DNA of 64,000 nt from Archangium sp. GTDB taxonomy: Bacteria > Myxococcota > Myxococcia > Myxococcales > Myxococcaceae. Below, in pieces: positions 43,194 to 52,759 of the stretch (position 1 is the first letter of the stretch; each line of letters starts with the position of its first letter). Position numbers and translations under genes: made by a program. Below the pieces are notes generated by a model. That model was not told the DNA's origin. It saw nothing but the letters and a program-made list of their open reading frames with translations, and searched no databases. The DNA lies in the NCBI GenBank assembly GCA_030695565.1, contig JAUYRZ010000048.1, positions 1 through 64,000 of the forward strand. The letters are read 5' to 3'.

Positions 43194-44738
43194 CGCAGCC
43201 CCGATGTGCTGCGCCGCCCACCGCGCAATTCCGTAGATCGTCTCCTGGGGGTTGACCCCCAGTGACGTGGGCATCACCGAACCATCCACCACGAACAGGT
43301 TGTCCATCGTGTGGAACTTGAGGTGCGGATCCACCACCGACGTGCGCGGATCCTTGCCCATGGCACAGCCGCCCATCTGATGCGCCGTCAGCACACGCAT
43401 GTGCACCGGTGCCCACTTCGCCTGGTCGAGCTTGTCGAGGTCTTCGACGCGCTCCATCACCACCGGGTCGAGGTGCAGCGACGCCACCTTCTTCGCGCCC
43501 GCGGCGAATTGCAGCTTCGCCATCTCCTTGCACGCGAAGCGGAACGCATCCCAGAGCTTGGGCTTGAAGTCGTACGTGATGGAGTACTTGAAGTTCGCGC
43601 CATCTTTCAGCCGTACCGTCGCGCCGGTCTCTTCCGGCAGCAGCCCGTCGACGTGAATGGCGAGCATCGAGTTGATGTACGGCAGGCGCCCGAGCATGTC
43701 CTGCACCAGCGCCCCGGTGCCCGTCGACGCCGTGGCCGCGAGCAAGGGATGCAGCGGCGGCACCTCGAGGAAGAAGCCAATCTCACCCGGCCCCCGATCG
43801 ACGAAGTGATGCGAGCTGACGCTCTGCGGCGCACCCGAGAACGCCTTCACCTCGAAGGGGAACTCCGCCAGCATCGACACCACCGGGTGCAGCCAGGTGC
43901 GTTCACCCACCCGGCCCTCCGCGGTCAGCCCGCTGCGCATGAGCAGGCCCGGCGAGTTGATCGCCCCGCCGCTCACCACCGTCAGCTTCGCCTTCACCTT
44001 CACCCGCACGCCGGTCGGCCGGTTCTTCACCGGGTCGATCACCTCGGCGGTCACCCCGGTGATCTTCCGCCCTGACCACTCCAACTGCCGCGCCGACACG
44101 TTGGCGTAGAGCTCGAGGCCCTTCTCCACCGCGTCGGGCAGCACGGTGGCGAGCATCGACTGCTTCGCGTCGACCGGGCAGCCCATGCCGCAGTAGCCGA
44201 TGTTCAAGCAGTTGTTCACGTTGCGGCGAATCAACGCGCGCTCGTACCCGAGCTTGCCCAGGCCATCCCAGAGCACCTTGTTGTTCGCGTTGATCATCTC
44301 CAGCGGCCACTCGGCGATGTGCAGCCGCTTCTCGATCGCCTCCCAGTGCGGGGTGAGCGTCTGAGTGCTCAACGTGTCGATGCCGAAACGATCCTTCCAC
44401 GTCGCCAAGATGCGCTCGGGCGTGCGGAAGCTGGAGCACCAGTTCACCGTGGTGCCCCCCCCCACGCTGCGCCCCTGCAGAATGGTGATGGCCAGGTCGT
44501 CGGTGCCGCGATCGCCGAGCTCCTGGTAGAGGTTGGTGAACGCGCGGGCCTCGGTCATGTCGAACTCGCGGCGCGTGTGGTACCCGCCCTCCTCGAGCAT
44601 CACCACGCGTTTGCCCTGCTTGACCAGCTCGTGCGCCGTCCACGCGCCGCCGGCGCCGCTGCCGATGATGCAGACGTCGCAGTCGAGCGTGAGATCCTGG
44701 GTGAGCTCGTCGCCGGTGACGATCTTGCCCGCGGTCAT
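43188..44738 (-). CDS. GMC-family oxidoreductase
   Basis: The ATG at 44738 overlaps the stop of the Tat subunit gene and gives 516 residues. The FAD Rossmann motif is [16 protein letters not shown] (about 20-35), followed by [19 protein letters not shown]. The C-terminal catalytic region has [11 protein letters not shown] and [20 protein letters not shown], the GMC C-terminal signature. It probably oxidises an alcohol or sugar and passes electrons on, rather than to oxygen, in the manner of membrane-bound dehydrogenases with a small Tat subunit. It has no signal peptide of its own. Confidence 0.9.
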   Translation of the reverse strand: MTAGKIVTGDELTQDLTLDCDVCIIGSGAGGAWTAHELVKQGKRVVMLEEGGYHTRREFDMTEARAFTNLYQELGDRGTDDLAITILQGRSVGGGTTVNWCSSFRTPERILATWKDRFGIDTLSTQTLTPHWEAIEKRLHIAEWPLEMINANNKVLWDGLGKLGYERALIRRNVNNCLNIGYCGMGCPVDAKQSMLATVLPDAVEKGLELYANVSARQLEWSGRKITGVTAEVIDPVKNRPTGVRVKVKAKLTVVSGGAINSPGLLMRSGLTAEGRVGERTWLHPVVSMLAEFPFEVKAFSGAPQSVSSHHFVDRGPGEIGFFLEVPPLHPLLAATASTGTGALVQDMLGRLPYINSMLAIHVDGLLPEETGATVRLKDGANFKYSITYDFKPKLWDAFRFACKEMAKLQFAAGAKKVASLHLDPVVMERVEDLDKLDQAKWAPVHMRVLTAHQMGGCAMGKDPRTSVVDPHLKFHTMDNLFVVDGSVMPTSLGVNPQETIYGIARWAAQHIGAAV

Positions 44739-45391
44739 GGCGTCACCTCGGGCTTCGGCTCTTCGGGCGGCTGCTCGAGCATGGTGCCGTTGCCGATGGG
44801 CCGGGGCTCCCCCCCGCCTTTCCACACCGGCGCGGATGGATCGTGGATGCCTGGCGGCGGCCCGGGGTAGCCGACCGCGCTCCAGGTGGCCTTGTTGCCG
44901 TAGTACGCGGCGACCGCGAGGCCCCGCAGCGCCCGATAGCCGGTGCGGCGCAGGGTGAGCCGGCTGTCACGCCACTCCGCCAACACCTCGTCCTGCTCGG
45001 TGGGGCCCAGCTGAGTGAAGGGCACACTGCGGCCGCCGAAAAGGAAGTTGGGCAAGGCGTTCTCGAAGAGCATGAGCAGCTGTTTGATCTCGTCGCGGGT
45101 GACGTCTTCGAGCATCGCGATGATGCCGTCGGCGGCCACGGTGGTTTGGATCGCATCGGCCGCGGGGAAACCTTCCCGCGCCGGAACGAAGCGCTGCACG
45201 ATGGCCCACATCACTGCGTACTCGGCCGCGCTGAGCACCTGCAACCCGGGGGGAATCAGCACCTGCGCGCCGCGCCGCGTGGCGAGGAAGCCGCCGCCGC
45301 CCAGCGCGAGCAGCAGGCCGCCGAACAAGCCCTTCTTCAGGAAGCCACGGCGCGAGTTCGGGGCGCCTCTCGGCGGGAGGTACATCTTCAT
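44735..45391 (-). CDS. Tat-exported small subunit (gluconate 2-dehydrogenase subunit 3-like)
   Basis: This protein of 218 residues begins [20 protein letters not shown], a clear twin-arginine signal. The rest ([58 protein letters not shown]) matches gluconate 2-dehydrogenase subunit 3 relatives that accompany GMC dehydrogenases. Its stop overlaps the start of the GMC gene, so it probably carries the FAD subunit through the Tat pore. The full complex would be periplasmic. Confidence 0.85.
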   Translation of the reverse strand: MKMYLPPRGAPNSRRGFLKKGLFGGLLLALGGGGFLATRRGAQVLIPPGLQVLSAAEYAVMWAIVQRFVPAREGFPAADAIQTTVAADGIIAMLEDVTRDEIKQLLMLFENALPNFLFGGRSVPFTQLGPTEQDEVLAEWRDSRLTLRRTGYRALRGLAVAAYYGNKATWSAVGYPGPPPGIHDPSAPVWKGGGEPRPIGNGTMLEQPPEEPKPEVTP

Positions 45392-45412
45392 AGGCGGGGG
45401 AAGTTAACCCAC

Positions 45413-45991
45413 TTACCGGGGGCCGGCGGCCTCGACGATGAGGCTCTTCCACTGGGCTTTGGCGAACTCGACGAACGGCCTGGGCGCCTGCTCGAAGGAG
45501 GGATCGGGCGTGTACTCGCCTCCCTCGTACTCGGTCTCGCCCACCCGCTCCCGGCTGGTGCCGCGCAGCGCGTATTTGGCCGAGCCTTCGTACAGCAGCA
45601 GCTTCGCGGTCAGCGGCGACACGTCGCTGCGGCACGCGGAGCGATAGACGAACGAGACCTCGGGCTCACCGTCGTCGTCGAGATCGGTCAGGCGGATGGA
45701 GCCTTCGACCACCTCGAGCGTGAGATCGAACTCACACCGCTCCACGAAGTCCTTCGCGCGGAAGACCTCTTTCTTCCCCACGGAGTGCGTCACCGTCAGG
45801 TAACGGCTGCGCTCCAGCCCGTCGTCCGGCAGCTTCTTCTGCTTCTCCGCGCTCAGCTCGAAACGAACCACGTGCGGGCCCGCCTTGTCGGTGAAACGGA
45901 GCTCCCGCGAGTCGACGCCTTTCGACGAGCTCCACTCCGATACCGAACTCTGGGGAGCAACGGCCAACAAGACAAGCAATCGCCAAGTCAT
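45413..45991 (-). CDS. Secreted protein of the M949_RS01915 type
   Basis: The ATG at 45991 starts a Sec signal ([18 protein letters not shown]), 192 residues in all. Middle motifs [40 protein letters not shown], and AKYALRGTS resemble the M949_RS01915 family, which has been linked to surface polysaccharide in one genome; the link is by recall, not search. Longer upstream starts lie in glgC on the other strand and are shadow. It diverges from glgC with 24 bases between starts. Confidence 0.65.
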   Translation of the reverse strand: MTWRLLVLLAVAPQSSVSEWSSSKGVDSRELRFTDKAGPHVVRFELSAEKQKKLPDDGLERSRYLTVTHSVGKKEVFRAKDFVERCEFDLTLEVVEGSIRLTDLDDDGEPEVSFVYRSACRSDVSPLTAKLLLYEGSAKYALRGTSRERVGETEYEGGEYTPDPSFEQAPRPFVEFAKAQWKSLIVEAAGPR

Positions 45992-46015
45992 GCGGCTGGT
46001 CCTAGCATCACCTGC

Positions 46016-47260
46016 ATGACTGCTCGAACGCTCGCGATGGTCCTCGCTGGTGGCGCCGGAACGCGCCTCGAACCCCTCACCCGGGAGCGCGCCAAACCCG
46101 CCGTGCCTTTCGGTGGCCGCTACCGCATCATCGATTTCTGTCTCTCGAACTTCGTCAACTCGGGCGTCTACAAGGTGAAGGTGTTGACGCAGTACAAGTC
46201 GGACTCGCTCAACAATCACATCTCGCGCACGTGGCGCATGACCGCGTTCCTGGGTCACTTCTGCGAGACGGTGCCCGCGCAGATGAGAACGGGCGGCGAT
46301 TGGTACAAGGGCTCGGTCGACGCGATCTTCCAGAACCTGAACCTGATCACCGACGAGAACCCCGACACGGTCTTCGTCTTCGGAGCCGATCACGTCTACC
46401 AGATGGACGTCGCGCAGATGCTCGAGTTCCACAAGCAGCGCAACGCCGACGCCACGGTGGCGGTGTTGCCGGTGCCCATCGAGCAGGGCAGCGAGTTCGG
46501 CATTCTCGACGTCGGCCCCGATGGTGAAGTGCGCAGCTTCCTCGAGAAGCCGAAGAACCCGCCCCCGATGCCCGGCGATCCGACCCGCTGCCTGGCCTCG
46601 ATGGGCAACTACATCTTCAACACCGAGACCCTGGTGCGTGAGGTGGTCAACGACGCGAAGCTGGAGAACTCGTCGCACGACTTCGGCAAGTCGATCCTCG
46701 CCTCGCTCAACAAGCGCGCGCGCGTGTTCGCCTACGACTTCCAGCAGAACATGGTGCCGGGTCTCGGCAAGCGCGAGCGCGGCTACTGGCGCGACGTGGG
46801 AACGCTCGACGCCTACTTCCAGGCGAACATGGATCTGATCGCCGTCGAGCCGATCTTCAACCTCTACAACTCGCAGTGGCCGATCGTCACGGCGAACACC
46901 TCGCTGCCGCCGGCGAAGTTCGTGTTCAACGATCTGCCGCAGAAGCGCGTGGGCCGGGCGCTCGACTCGTTGATCAGCGAAGGCTGCATCATCTCGGGCG
47001 GTCTGGTGGAGCGCTCCGTGCTCTCACAGCGCGTGCGAGTGAACTCGTGGTCGACCGTGACGGACTCGATCTTGATGGAGAACGTGGAGATCGGCCGCCA
47101 CTGCGACATCCGCAAAGCGATCATCGACAAGAACGTGACCATTCCGCCGGGCACGAAGATCGGCGTCGACCTGGAAGAAGATCGCAAACGTTTCCACGTG
47201 ACCGAGAGCGGCATCGTGGTGATCCCCAAGGGCGCCCACGTGCCCGCCGAAGCGACGTAG
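46016..47260 (+). CDS. glgC: Glucose-1-phosphate adenylyltransferase
   Basis: The protein has 414 residues. The N-terminal nucleotidyltransferase has [20 protein letters not shown], and the sugar and metal-binding [22 protein letters not shown]-type [20 protein letters not shown], and EFGILDVG. The C-terminal part is a left-handed beta-helix ([27 protein letters not shown]-like hexapeptides). It makes ADP-glucose, the glycogen precursor, from ATP and glucose-1-phosphate. No other glg gene is in view. Its 3' end is followed by a palindromic repeat and then the convergent fusion gene. Confidence 0.97.
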   Translation: MTARTLAMVLAGGAGTRLEPLTRERAKPAVPFGGRYRIIDFCLSNFVNSGVYKVKVLTQYKSDSLNNHISRTWRMTAFLGHFCETVPAQMRTGGDWYKGSVDAIFQNLNLITDENPDTVFVFGADHVYQMDVAQMLEFHKQRNADATVAVLPVPIEQGSEFGILDVGPDGEVRSFLEKPKNPPPMPGDPTRCLASMGNYIFNTETLVREVVNDAKLENSSHDFGKSILASLNKRARVFAYDFQQNMVPGLGKRERGYWRDVGTLDAYFQANMDLIAVEPIFNLYNSQWPIVTANTSLPPAKFVFNDLPQKRVGRALDSLISEGCIISGGLVERSVLSQRVRVNSWSTVTDSILMENVEIGRHCDIRKAIIDKNVTIPPGTKIGVDLEEDRKRFHVTESGIVVIPKGAHVPAEAT

Positions 47261-47267
47261 GCGAAGT

Positions 47268-47300
47268 CCCCTCTCCCTTCGGGAGAGGTCAGGGTGAGGG
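47268..47300. repeat. CTCTCCC/GGGAGAGG palindromic element, copy 6
   Basis: CCCCTCTCCCTTCGGGAGAG then GTCAGGGTGAGGG, in the 42-base gap between convergent glgC and the sulfur-fusion gene. A bidirectional terminator role is plausible here. Confidence 0.75.
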
Positions 47301-47302
47301 CC

Positions 47303-49747
47303 TCAAAGACACTTCAAGTTGGTGTTCAGCGCCTCGCGCAGATTCGACGGAGGCGGCATGCCCACCTGGTTGGCGGCCATCGCGTCGACGAACTCCTGCG
47401 CGGTCTTCGGCTGCAGGCGGGGGTTCTGCTTCTTTTCCCGCCCCAGGGTGCTCGCCTGGCGGCCTTCGTAGTCGTGCGCCGGCAACACGATCGTGTCGTC
47501 GGGCAACGCCGCGAGCAGCTTCTGCAGGCTCTCGAAGAGCGACGACGAGTTGCCGGTGGGCAGATCGGTACGGCCCACCGCGCCGATCAACAAGGTGTCA
47601 CCGGTGAGCACGCGGCCCGGCAGCACCAGGCAGATCGCGTCGTGCGTGTGACCCGGCGTGGCCACCACGCCGATCTTCAGCGAGCCCAGCGCGATCTCAT
47701 CACCATCCACCAGGCCGCGATCGACACACGGCGCCGGTGAGTTGGCGTGCATCAACATCTTCGCGCCCGTCAGATCCTTCAAGCGCACCGAGCCCGACAG
47801 GTGATCCGCGTGGGTGTGCGTCTCGATGGTGTAGCGCAGCGTGTAACGGCGCTCGGTGAGCAGGTCGATGTACGACTCCACGTGCCCGCGGACGGGATCG
47901 ACCAGCACCGCCTCACGGGTGGCGCGATCGGCGATCAAATAGCTGCGGCACGGCTCGTTGCCGTTGAGCACCTCGAAGTCGTAGCCGAGCTCGGTCGCGT
48001 CGGCGGCCACGCTGGTCTCCGCCTCTTGATGCGAGGCCTCCATCCACCGGTCCGCGCAACGCCCGGCGAACTCCGCGCTGACGGTGTCGCCCTTCACGCG
48101 GTACTGGCCCTTCCACTTGCGATCGCGGACCCGCTCGACGAACTCCAGCAGACGATCGACGTCGGTCTCGTCGTTGTAGAGACCCACGCTGCAGCGCACC
48201 GCGCCGGTCGGGCCACCCTTGCCCGTTCCCCGGCCCAGCAGGCGATCCACGTAGATGTGCGCGCAGAAACGGCCGTTGCGCACGGCGATGGCGCCCTCTT
48301 CGGACAACACCGCGGCGGTGAGCAGATCAGAGACGCCGTCGATGTTGAACGCGGCCACGCCGAGCCGCTTCTCTGCGTCGCCCGGCCCGTACACCTTCAC
48401 GCCGTCGAGCTTCTGCATGCCATTGAGCAGCCGCTTCATCAGCTTCACTTCGTGCGCGCGCACCTCGGGCAGCCCGATCGACTGGAGGAACTGGAGTGCC
48501 TTCGCCATGCCCACCACGCCCGCGATGTTCGGGGTGCCGCCGTGGTGACGATCGGGGGCCGGCAGGTACTCCGCGCTGCGCGGGGTGACCTGGGTCGCCG
48601 TGCCGCCGCCCGCGATGTACGGGGGCGCCTCGTTCATCAACGCGCGCGGGCCGTAGAGGAACCCGGCTCCGAACGGGGCGTAGGCCTTGTGACCTGCGCC
48701 CGCGAGGAAGTCGATGTGCTCGGGGTGATCGAACGGTTTCACGTCGATGGGCATGCGCGCCAGCGCCTGCGCCGCATCGACGAGGATCAACGCGCCCTGC
48801 TCGTGCGCCATGCGCGCGATCTTCGCGATGTCGGGCATGAACCCGGTGACGTTGGAGCCCGCGGTGACGGCGACCAGCTTCACCTCGTTGTTCCGCAGCA
48901 ACTCCTCCACGTGATTGAGGTCGAGCTCGCCCTGATCGTTGACCCGCGCGCGCAGCACCGAGCCGCGGCTGCGATGCGGCAGCTCGTTGCTGTGGTGCTC
49001 CATCTCGGTGGTGAGCACCTTGCCCGGATGCTCGGCCATCACGTGGCTGGCGAGGTCGATCGCCTGGGTGGTGTTGTTGGTGAAGCACACCGCGCCCCGC
49101 TTGAGCTCGGCTCCGATGAAGTCGGCGACGATGTAATAGGCCTCGTCGAACCGCTCGGTGGCCTTCCGCGAGAGGTGATGATTGGCCCGGTGAATGTTGG
49201 CGTACTCGCGCGAGACGAACTCCGTGTACGCGTTGAGCACCGAAGCGGGCGCGTGCGTGCTGGCGGCGTGATCCATGTAGACCAGCGGCCGCTCGCCTGA
49301 ACCGAGCACGGGCACCCGGCGGCCGACGATGGCGAACTCTTCACGCACGGCCTGCCAGTCGAGCTTGGCGCCGGGGATCCGGCAGACCGCGCTCGAACCC
49401 GCGATGGGCAGCCCGAGGTGACGCCACCGCTCGATGCCACCGGCGAGGTTCTTCACCTGCGAGTAGCCCATCTTCATCAGCGTGTCGGCCACCAGCGCCG
49501 AGCGGTTGCCGGTCGCGCAGTACACCACCACCGGCGTGTCGCGATTGGCGATGTGTTCGTGCACGTGCTTCTCGACGAGACCGCGGGGCAGCAGCACCGC
49601 GCCGTTGAGGGTCTCATTGCCGATCTCGTCGGCCTCGCGCACGTCGAGCAGCACGGGGCCGCTCTTCGCGGTGTCCTCGCAGGAGATCTCGGGAACGCGG
49701 GAGAGCGCGTCTTTGACGAAGTCTTTGTAGGACCAGGGCTGGCTCAT
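47303..49747 (-). CDS. Three-domain fusion: rhodanese, class V aminotransferase (cysteine desulfurase-like), persulfide-dioxygenase-like MBL
   Basis: This 814-residue protein links three sulfur-metabolism folds. Rhodanese (about 20-115) has the catalytic loop VVYCATGNRS with C77. A class V PLP domain (about 140-545) has SufS-like features: GAGHK (K354) and RNGRFC (C495, at the persulfide-carrying position). An MBL domain (about 585-795) has THTHADHLSG (H644, H646, D648, H649), PGH (H700), GDT (D717) and PAHD (H758), with GAVGRTDLP as in ETHE1-type persulfide dioxygenases. One plausible flow is sulfur mobilised from cysteine or an analogue, carried as a persulfide and oxidised. Order of events, and whether the PLP domain acts on cysteine, is unproven. 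Confidence 0.9.
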   Translation of the reverse strand: MSQPWSYKDFVKDALSRVPEISCEDTAKSGPVLLDVREADEIGNETLNGAVLLPRGLVEKHVHEHIANRDTPVVVYCATGNRSALVADTLMKMGYSQVKNLAGGIERWRHLGLPIAGSSAVCRIPGAKLDWQAVREEFAIVGRRVPVLGSGERPLVYMDHAASTHAPASVLNAYTEFVSREYANIHRANHHLSRKATERFDEAYYIVADFIGAELKRGAVCFTNNTTQAIDLASHVMAEHPGKVLTTEMEHHSNELPHRSRGSVLRARVNDQGELDLNHVEELLRNNEVKLVAVTAGSNVTGFMPDIAKIARMAHEQGALILVDAAQALARMPIDVKPFDHPEHIDFLAGAGHKAYAPFGAGFLYGPRALMNEAPPYIAGGGTATQVTPRSAEYLPAPDRHHGGTPNIAGVVGMAKALQFLQSIGLPEVRAHEVKLMKRLLNGMQKLDGVKVYGPGDAEKRLGVAAFNIDGVSDLLTAAVLSEEGAIAVRNGRFCAHIYVDRLLGRGTGKGGPTGAVRCSVGLYNDETDVDRLLEFVERVRDRKWKGQYRVKGDTVSAEFAGRCADRWMEASHQEAETSVAADATELGYDFEVLNGNEPCRSYLIADRATREAVLVDPVRGHVESYIDLLTERRYTLRYTIETHTHADHLSGSVRLKDLTGAKMLMHANSPAPCVDRGLVDGDEIALGSLKIGVVATPGHTHDAICLVLPGRVLTGDTLLIGAVGRTDLPTGNSSSLFESLQKLLAALPDDTIVLPAHDYEGRQASTLGREKKQNPRLQPKTAQEFVDAMAANQVGMPPPSNLREALNTNLKCL

Positions 49748-49766
49748 GACCCTGCCTTACTTGTTT

Positions 49767-49797
49767 CCCTCACCCTTGGGGAGAGGGTCAGGGTGAA
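49767..49797. repeat. CTCTCCC/GGGAGAGG palindromic element, copy 7 (diverged)
   Basis: CCCTCACCCTTGGGGAGAGG then GTCAGGGTGAA. The left arm differs (CTCACCC). It lies between divergent starts (fusion gene and GT22), 20 bases from the fusion start. Confidence 0.6.
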
Positions 49798-49844
49798 GGC
49801 ATCGGACACAGCACGCTGCCCATTCTTGGGGTAAGCGGCCGCCG

Positions 49845-51242
49845 GTGCAGCCCTCCCCCGCGTCCCGTCTCGCGCACCCGATCTTGATCGGCGGGCTCGT
49901 CACCGGGCTGGTCGCACGGCTGATCTTCGCGTTTCACGACGACGGGCTGCTGTGGCCCGACGAGTACTACCAGTCGTTGGAACCCGCCCACCGCGCGGTC
50001 TTCGGCTACGGCTGGCAAGCGTGGGAGTTTCTCGACGGCGCTCGCCACTGGACGTTGCCCGGCTTCGTCGCCGCCTTGATGAAGCTGAGCACCATTCTCG
50101 GCTGGGACTACCTCGCCACCATCGAAGTGACCTTCTGCCTCACCGGCATCGCCACCGCCTTCGCCACCTATCGCCTCGCGCGCGCGCAAGACGCCTCACC
50201 GTTCTCTGCCGCCGTGGGAGCCGCCACCTTCGCGTTGATGGGCCTGGCCGTGTACGTGGCGCCCCGCGCGATGGGCGAGAGCCTCTCTGCCTTGCCCATC
50301 ACCTTCGCCTTCGCGGCGCTCTGCCAACCCTCGACGCGTTGGCGGGTGGTGCTGGCCGGTCTTCTGTTGAGCCTCGCCGTCGGCCTGCGTCTCCAGAACG
50401 GGCTCTTCTGCCTGGGAGCGCTCGCGATGTTGCGCGCGGAGCGCAAGCGCGCCGATGCCGGAGTCCTGCTGGGCGTGTTGCTGCTCGGCGCCGTGGCCTA
50501 CGGGGCGATCGATCACCTCACCTGGGGCTCGCCGTTTCATTCCGCGCGGCAGTACCTGCGCTTCAACGTGATCGAAGGCCGTTCGTCCGCGTTCGGCACC
50601 GCGCCGTTTCTTCACTACGTGGGCGCGTTGGTGACCGCGGAGGGCCTGACCATGGTGCCAGTCATCGCGCTGACCGCGATCGGCGCGCGCACCCGGCGAG
50701 CCATTCCGCTCGTCGCGCTCGGCTTCTTCCTGGTGCACTCCTTCATCCCGCACAAGGAGCTGCGCTTTCTCTTCCCGATCATTCCCCTGCTCTGCGCGCA
50801 GGCCGCGCTCGGGCTCGACCGGCTCAGCTCGCCCCGCCCCGCCTTCGTGTTGTTGCTCTCGTCGGTGGCCTCGCTCGCCACGCTGCCCACGTTGACCTTC
50901 TGGCGCCTGGGCATCTGGAACCCGCGCGGTTCGATCTCGGCGATCGACTACGCGGGCCCGGAGAACAGGCTGCTGCGCCGTGCCAGCAAGCTCACCGATC
51001 TCTGCGGCCTGAAGATCGCCAGCATCGAGAACTGGCGCACCGGCGGCTACGCGTACCTGCACCAGCGCGTGCCGATGTACCGCTTTCAACCGCCCGACGC
51101 CGGAGCGGGTCACTTCAACTACGTCATCGCGGGCCGCGGCACGGTGAATGGCACCGAGGTCGCACTCGAAGGCGAAGTCGCGCTCATCAAGCTGCCCACC
51201 GGCTGCTCACCGGATCTCACCTATGACTGGCACCTCGAGTAG
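49845..51242 (+). CDS. GT22-like mannosyltransferase (PIG-B/ALG9-type membrane glycosyltransferase)
   Basis: This protein of 465 residues starts with GTG. It has about ten membrane spans. The first lumenal loop has LLWPDEYYQSLEPAHRAVFG, the DE-Y-Q-E-P-A-H pattern of eukaryotic GT22 mannosyltransferases, and the later HSFIPHKELRFLFPIIPLL matches their HKE-RF motif. The family uses lipid-linked mannose, so a glycan or protein glycosylation role is likely. The next gene overlaps its end by 20 bases, forming a two-enzyme unit. Confidence 0.8.
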   Translation: MQPSPASRLAHPILIGGLVTGLVARLIFAFHDDGLLWPDEYYQSLEPAHRAVFGYGWQAWEFLDGARHWTLPGFVAALMKLSTILGWDYLATIEVTFCLTGIATAFATYRLARAQDASPFSAAVGAATFALMGLAVYVAPRAMGESLSALPITFAFAALCQPSTRWRVVLAGLLLSLAVGLRLQNGLFCLGALAMLRAERKRADAGVLLGVLLLGAVAYGAIDHLTWGSPFHSARQYLRFNVIEGRSSAFGTAPFLHYVGALVTAEGLTMVPVIALTAIGARTRRAIPLVALGFFLVHSFIPHKELRFLFPIIPLLCAQAALGLDRLSSPRPAFVLLLSSVASLATLPTLTFWRLGIWNPRGSISAIDYAGPENRLLRRASKLTDLCGLKIASIENWRTGGYAYLHQRVPMYRFQPPDAGAGHFNYVIAGRGTVNGTEVALEGEVALIKLPTGCSPDLTYDWHLE

Positions 51243-52680
51243 CCGCCGCTTTCAGGTGGCGCTCGGCGTGATCGCGTTCGGCGCGTTCCTGCTGCGCGTC
51301 TTTCCGTTCTTCGGGCCCGACGGCGCGTGGAGTTACCGCGTCGACTACGACGAAGGCGTCTACTTCAGCTCGGCCTCGCTGCTGCTCGACGGCCTCTTCC
51401 CCTACCGCGATTACGTCTTCGTTCACCCGCCGGGGTTGCTCGTCTTCTTGTCGTTGACCTCGTGGACACGCGCCTTCCTCGGCGTCGACGGAGCCTTCGC
51501 GCTCAGCCGGTGGATCGCCGCGCTGCTCGGAACCATCAACGTGCTGTTGGTGGCCAGACTGCTGCTGCGCTGGCCGCTCTCCTGGTGGGCGGCGTTGTGC
51601 GGCGCGGCGTTCTACGCGACCTATCCAGAGCTCGTGCAGGTCGAGCGCGGGCCTTTCCTCGAGCCGCTGCTCAACCTGGTCTGTTTGTCGCTGGCGTCCG
51701 CGGTGGTGAACGCGTCGGGGAACCGGCGTTGGGTCTGGGTGGCCGGAGCGCTCGCGGGCGCCGCGGTCTCCATCAAATTGTGGGCGGTGATCTGGGTCGC
51801 GGGCGCGGTGTGGGGGCTGAGCACCTTCGTGACCCGCCGAGAGTTCCTTCAGTTCATCGGAGCCGCCGCGTTGAGCTGGGCGGTCATCGTGCTGCCCTTC
51901 GCGCTGCAAGCCCCTGCTGCGTTCGTCACCCAGACCGGCCTCTTTCACGCCTGGCGCCCACCGGATGGAATGACCGCACGTCTTCCGCGGGTGGAGCAGA
52001 TCCTCGCGCTCCGGCATCTCGCATCACCGCTGTTCGCGTTGCTGATGCTGAGCTTCCTGGTGGTGCGTCGAGGCGCTGCGTTGACCGTCGCCGCCCGCGT
52101 GGTCGCGCTGGCCTGGCTGCTCACCCTCGCCGCCTTCTTCAGCTCGCCTTCCTATTGGGCTCAATACAACGCGCACCTGATCGCCTCGGAGGCGGTGCTC
52201 GCCGGCGCCTTGCTCGGAACGCTGGCACCGCGGTGGCGCTGGGGTGCGCTGGCCGTGGTCACCCTGAGCCTCTTCAGCTCCATCTACCAATGCGTGCACC
52301 GCGCGGCGGGTGACGATCGGCATCTGCTGCTGGCGCGCTCGCCCCTGGGCACCACCCCCGACTGCGTGTTCACCTTCGAACCCGGTTGGTCACTGGCTGC
52401 GGGCCGGCTCCCCCCACGAAACGCGCCGATGATCGTCGACAGCTACGCGCACCAGCTCCTCGGCGCAGTCCAGGGTGGTCGCCGCTTCGCCAGTTCACAG
52501 GCCGCCTTCGCCTCGAGCGACCAGCCGCTGTCGATCCTGGAGCAATGCGAAAACGTCGTGTTGGGTGAGCGGGGCCACCGTCAGTTGTCGGCAGCACAAC
52601 TCGAGCGGCTCCAGACCACGCATGCACAGGCAAAGCTGTCAGGCTTCGAGGTGTGGCAGCGGCGTCCCATCAGTCCCTGA
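51223..52680 (+). CDS. Membrane glycosyltransferase (GT39/ArnT-like)
   Basis: From the ATG at 51223 (20-base overlap with the GT22-like gene) the protein has 485 residues and eleven or so membrane spans. Early YRVDYDEGVYFSSASLLLDG and FPYRDYVFVHPPGLL give the DE and HPP features typical of GT39/ArnT-like enzymes that use polyprenyl-linked sugars. The C-terminal part ends in a soluble domain (MIVDSYAHQLLGAVQGG, LSILEQCENVV). A role in envelope glycan or lipid modification is likely. Confidence 0.8.
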   Translation: MTGTSSSRRFQVALGVIAFGAFLLRVFPFFGPDGAWSYRVDYDEGVYFSSASLLLDGLFPYRDYVFVHPPGLLVFLSLTSWTRAFLGVDGAFALSRWIAALLGTINVLLVARLLLRWPLSWWAALCGAAFYATYPELVQVERGPFLEPLLNLVCLSLASAVVNASGNRRWVWVAGALAGAAVSIKLWAVIWVAGAVWGLSTFVTRREFLQFIGAAALSWAVIVLPFALQAPAAFVTQTGLFHAWRPPDGMTARLPRVEQILALRHLASPLFALLMLSFLVVRRGAALTVAARVVALAWLLTLAAFFSSPSYWAQYNAHLIASEAVLAGALLGTLAPRWRWGALAVVTLSLFSSIYQCVHRAAGDDRHLLLARSPLGTTPDCVFTFEPGWSLAAGRLPPRNAPMIVDSYAHQLLGAVQGGRRFASSQAAFASSDQPLSILEQCENVVLGERGHRQLSAAQLERLQTTHAQAKLSGFEVWQRRPISP

Positions 52681-52759
52681 TCCAGCGCGCGCACGCCCGC
52701 CCATCGTCGTGCAGTCACGGGGTTATGAGGGCACACGGCTTGCTCACTGGCGCGCCACC

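Noticed and set aside
44843-46015. Long plus-strand extension of the glgC frame upstream of 46016
   Set aside because: The glgC protein starts with the normal [20 protein letters not shown]; the upstream part only mirrors the Tat subunit and the secreted-protein gene.
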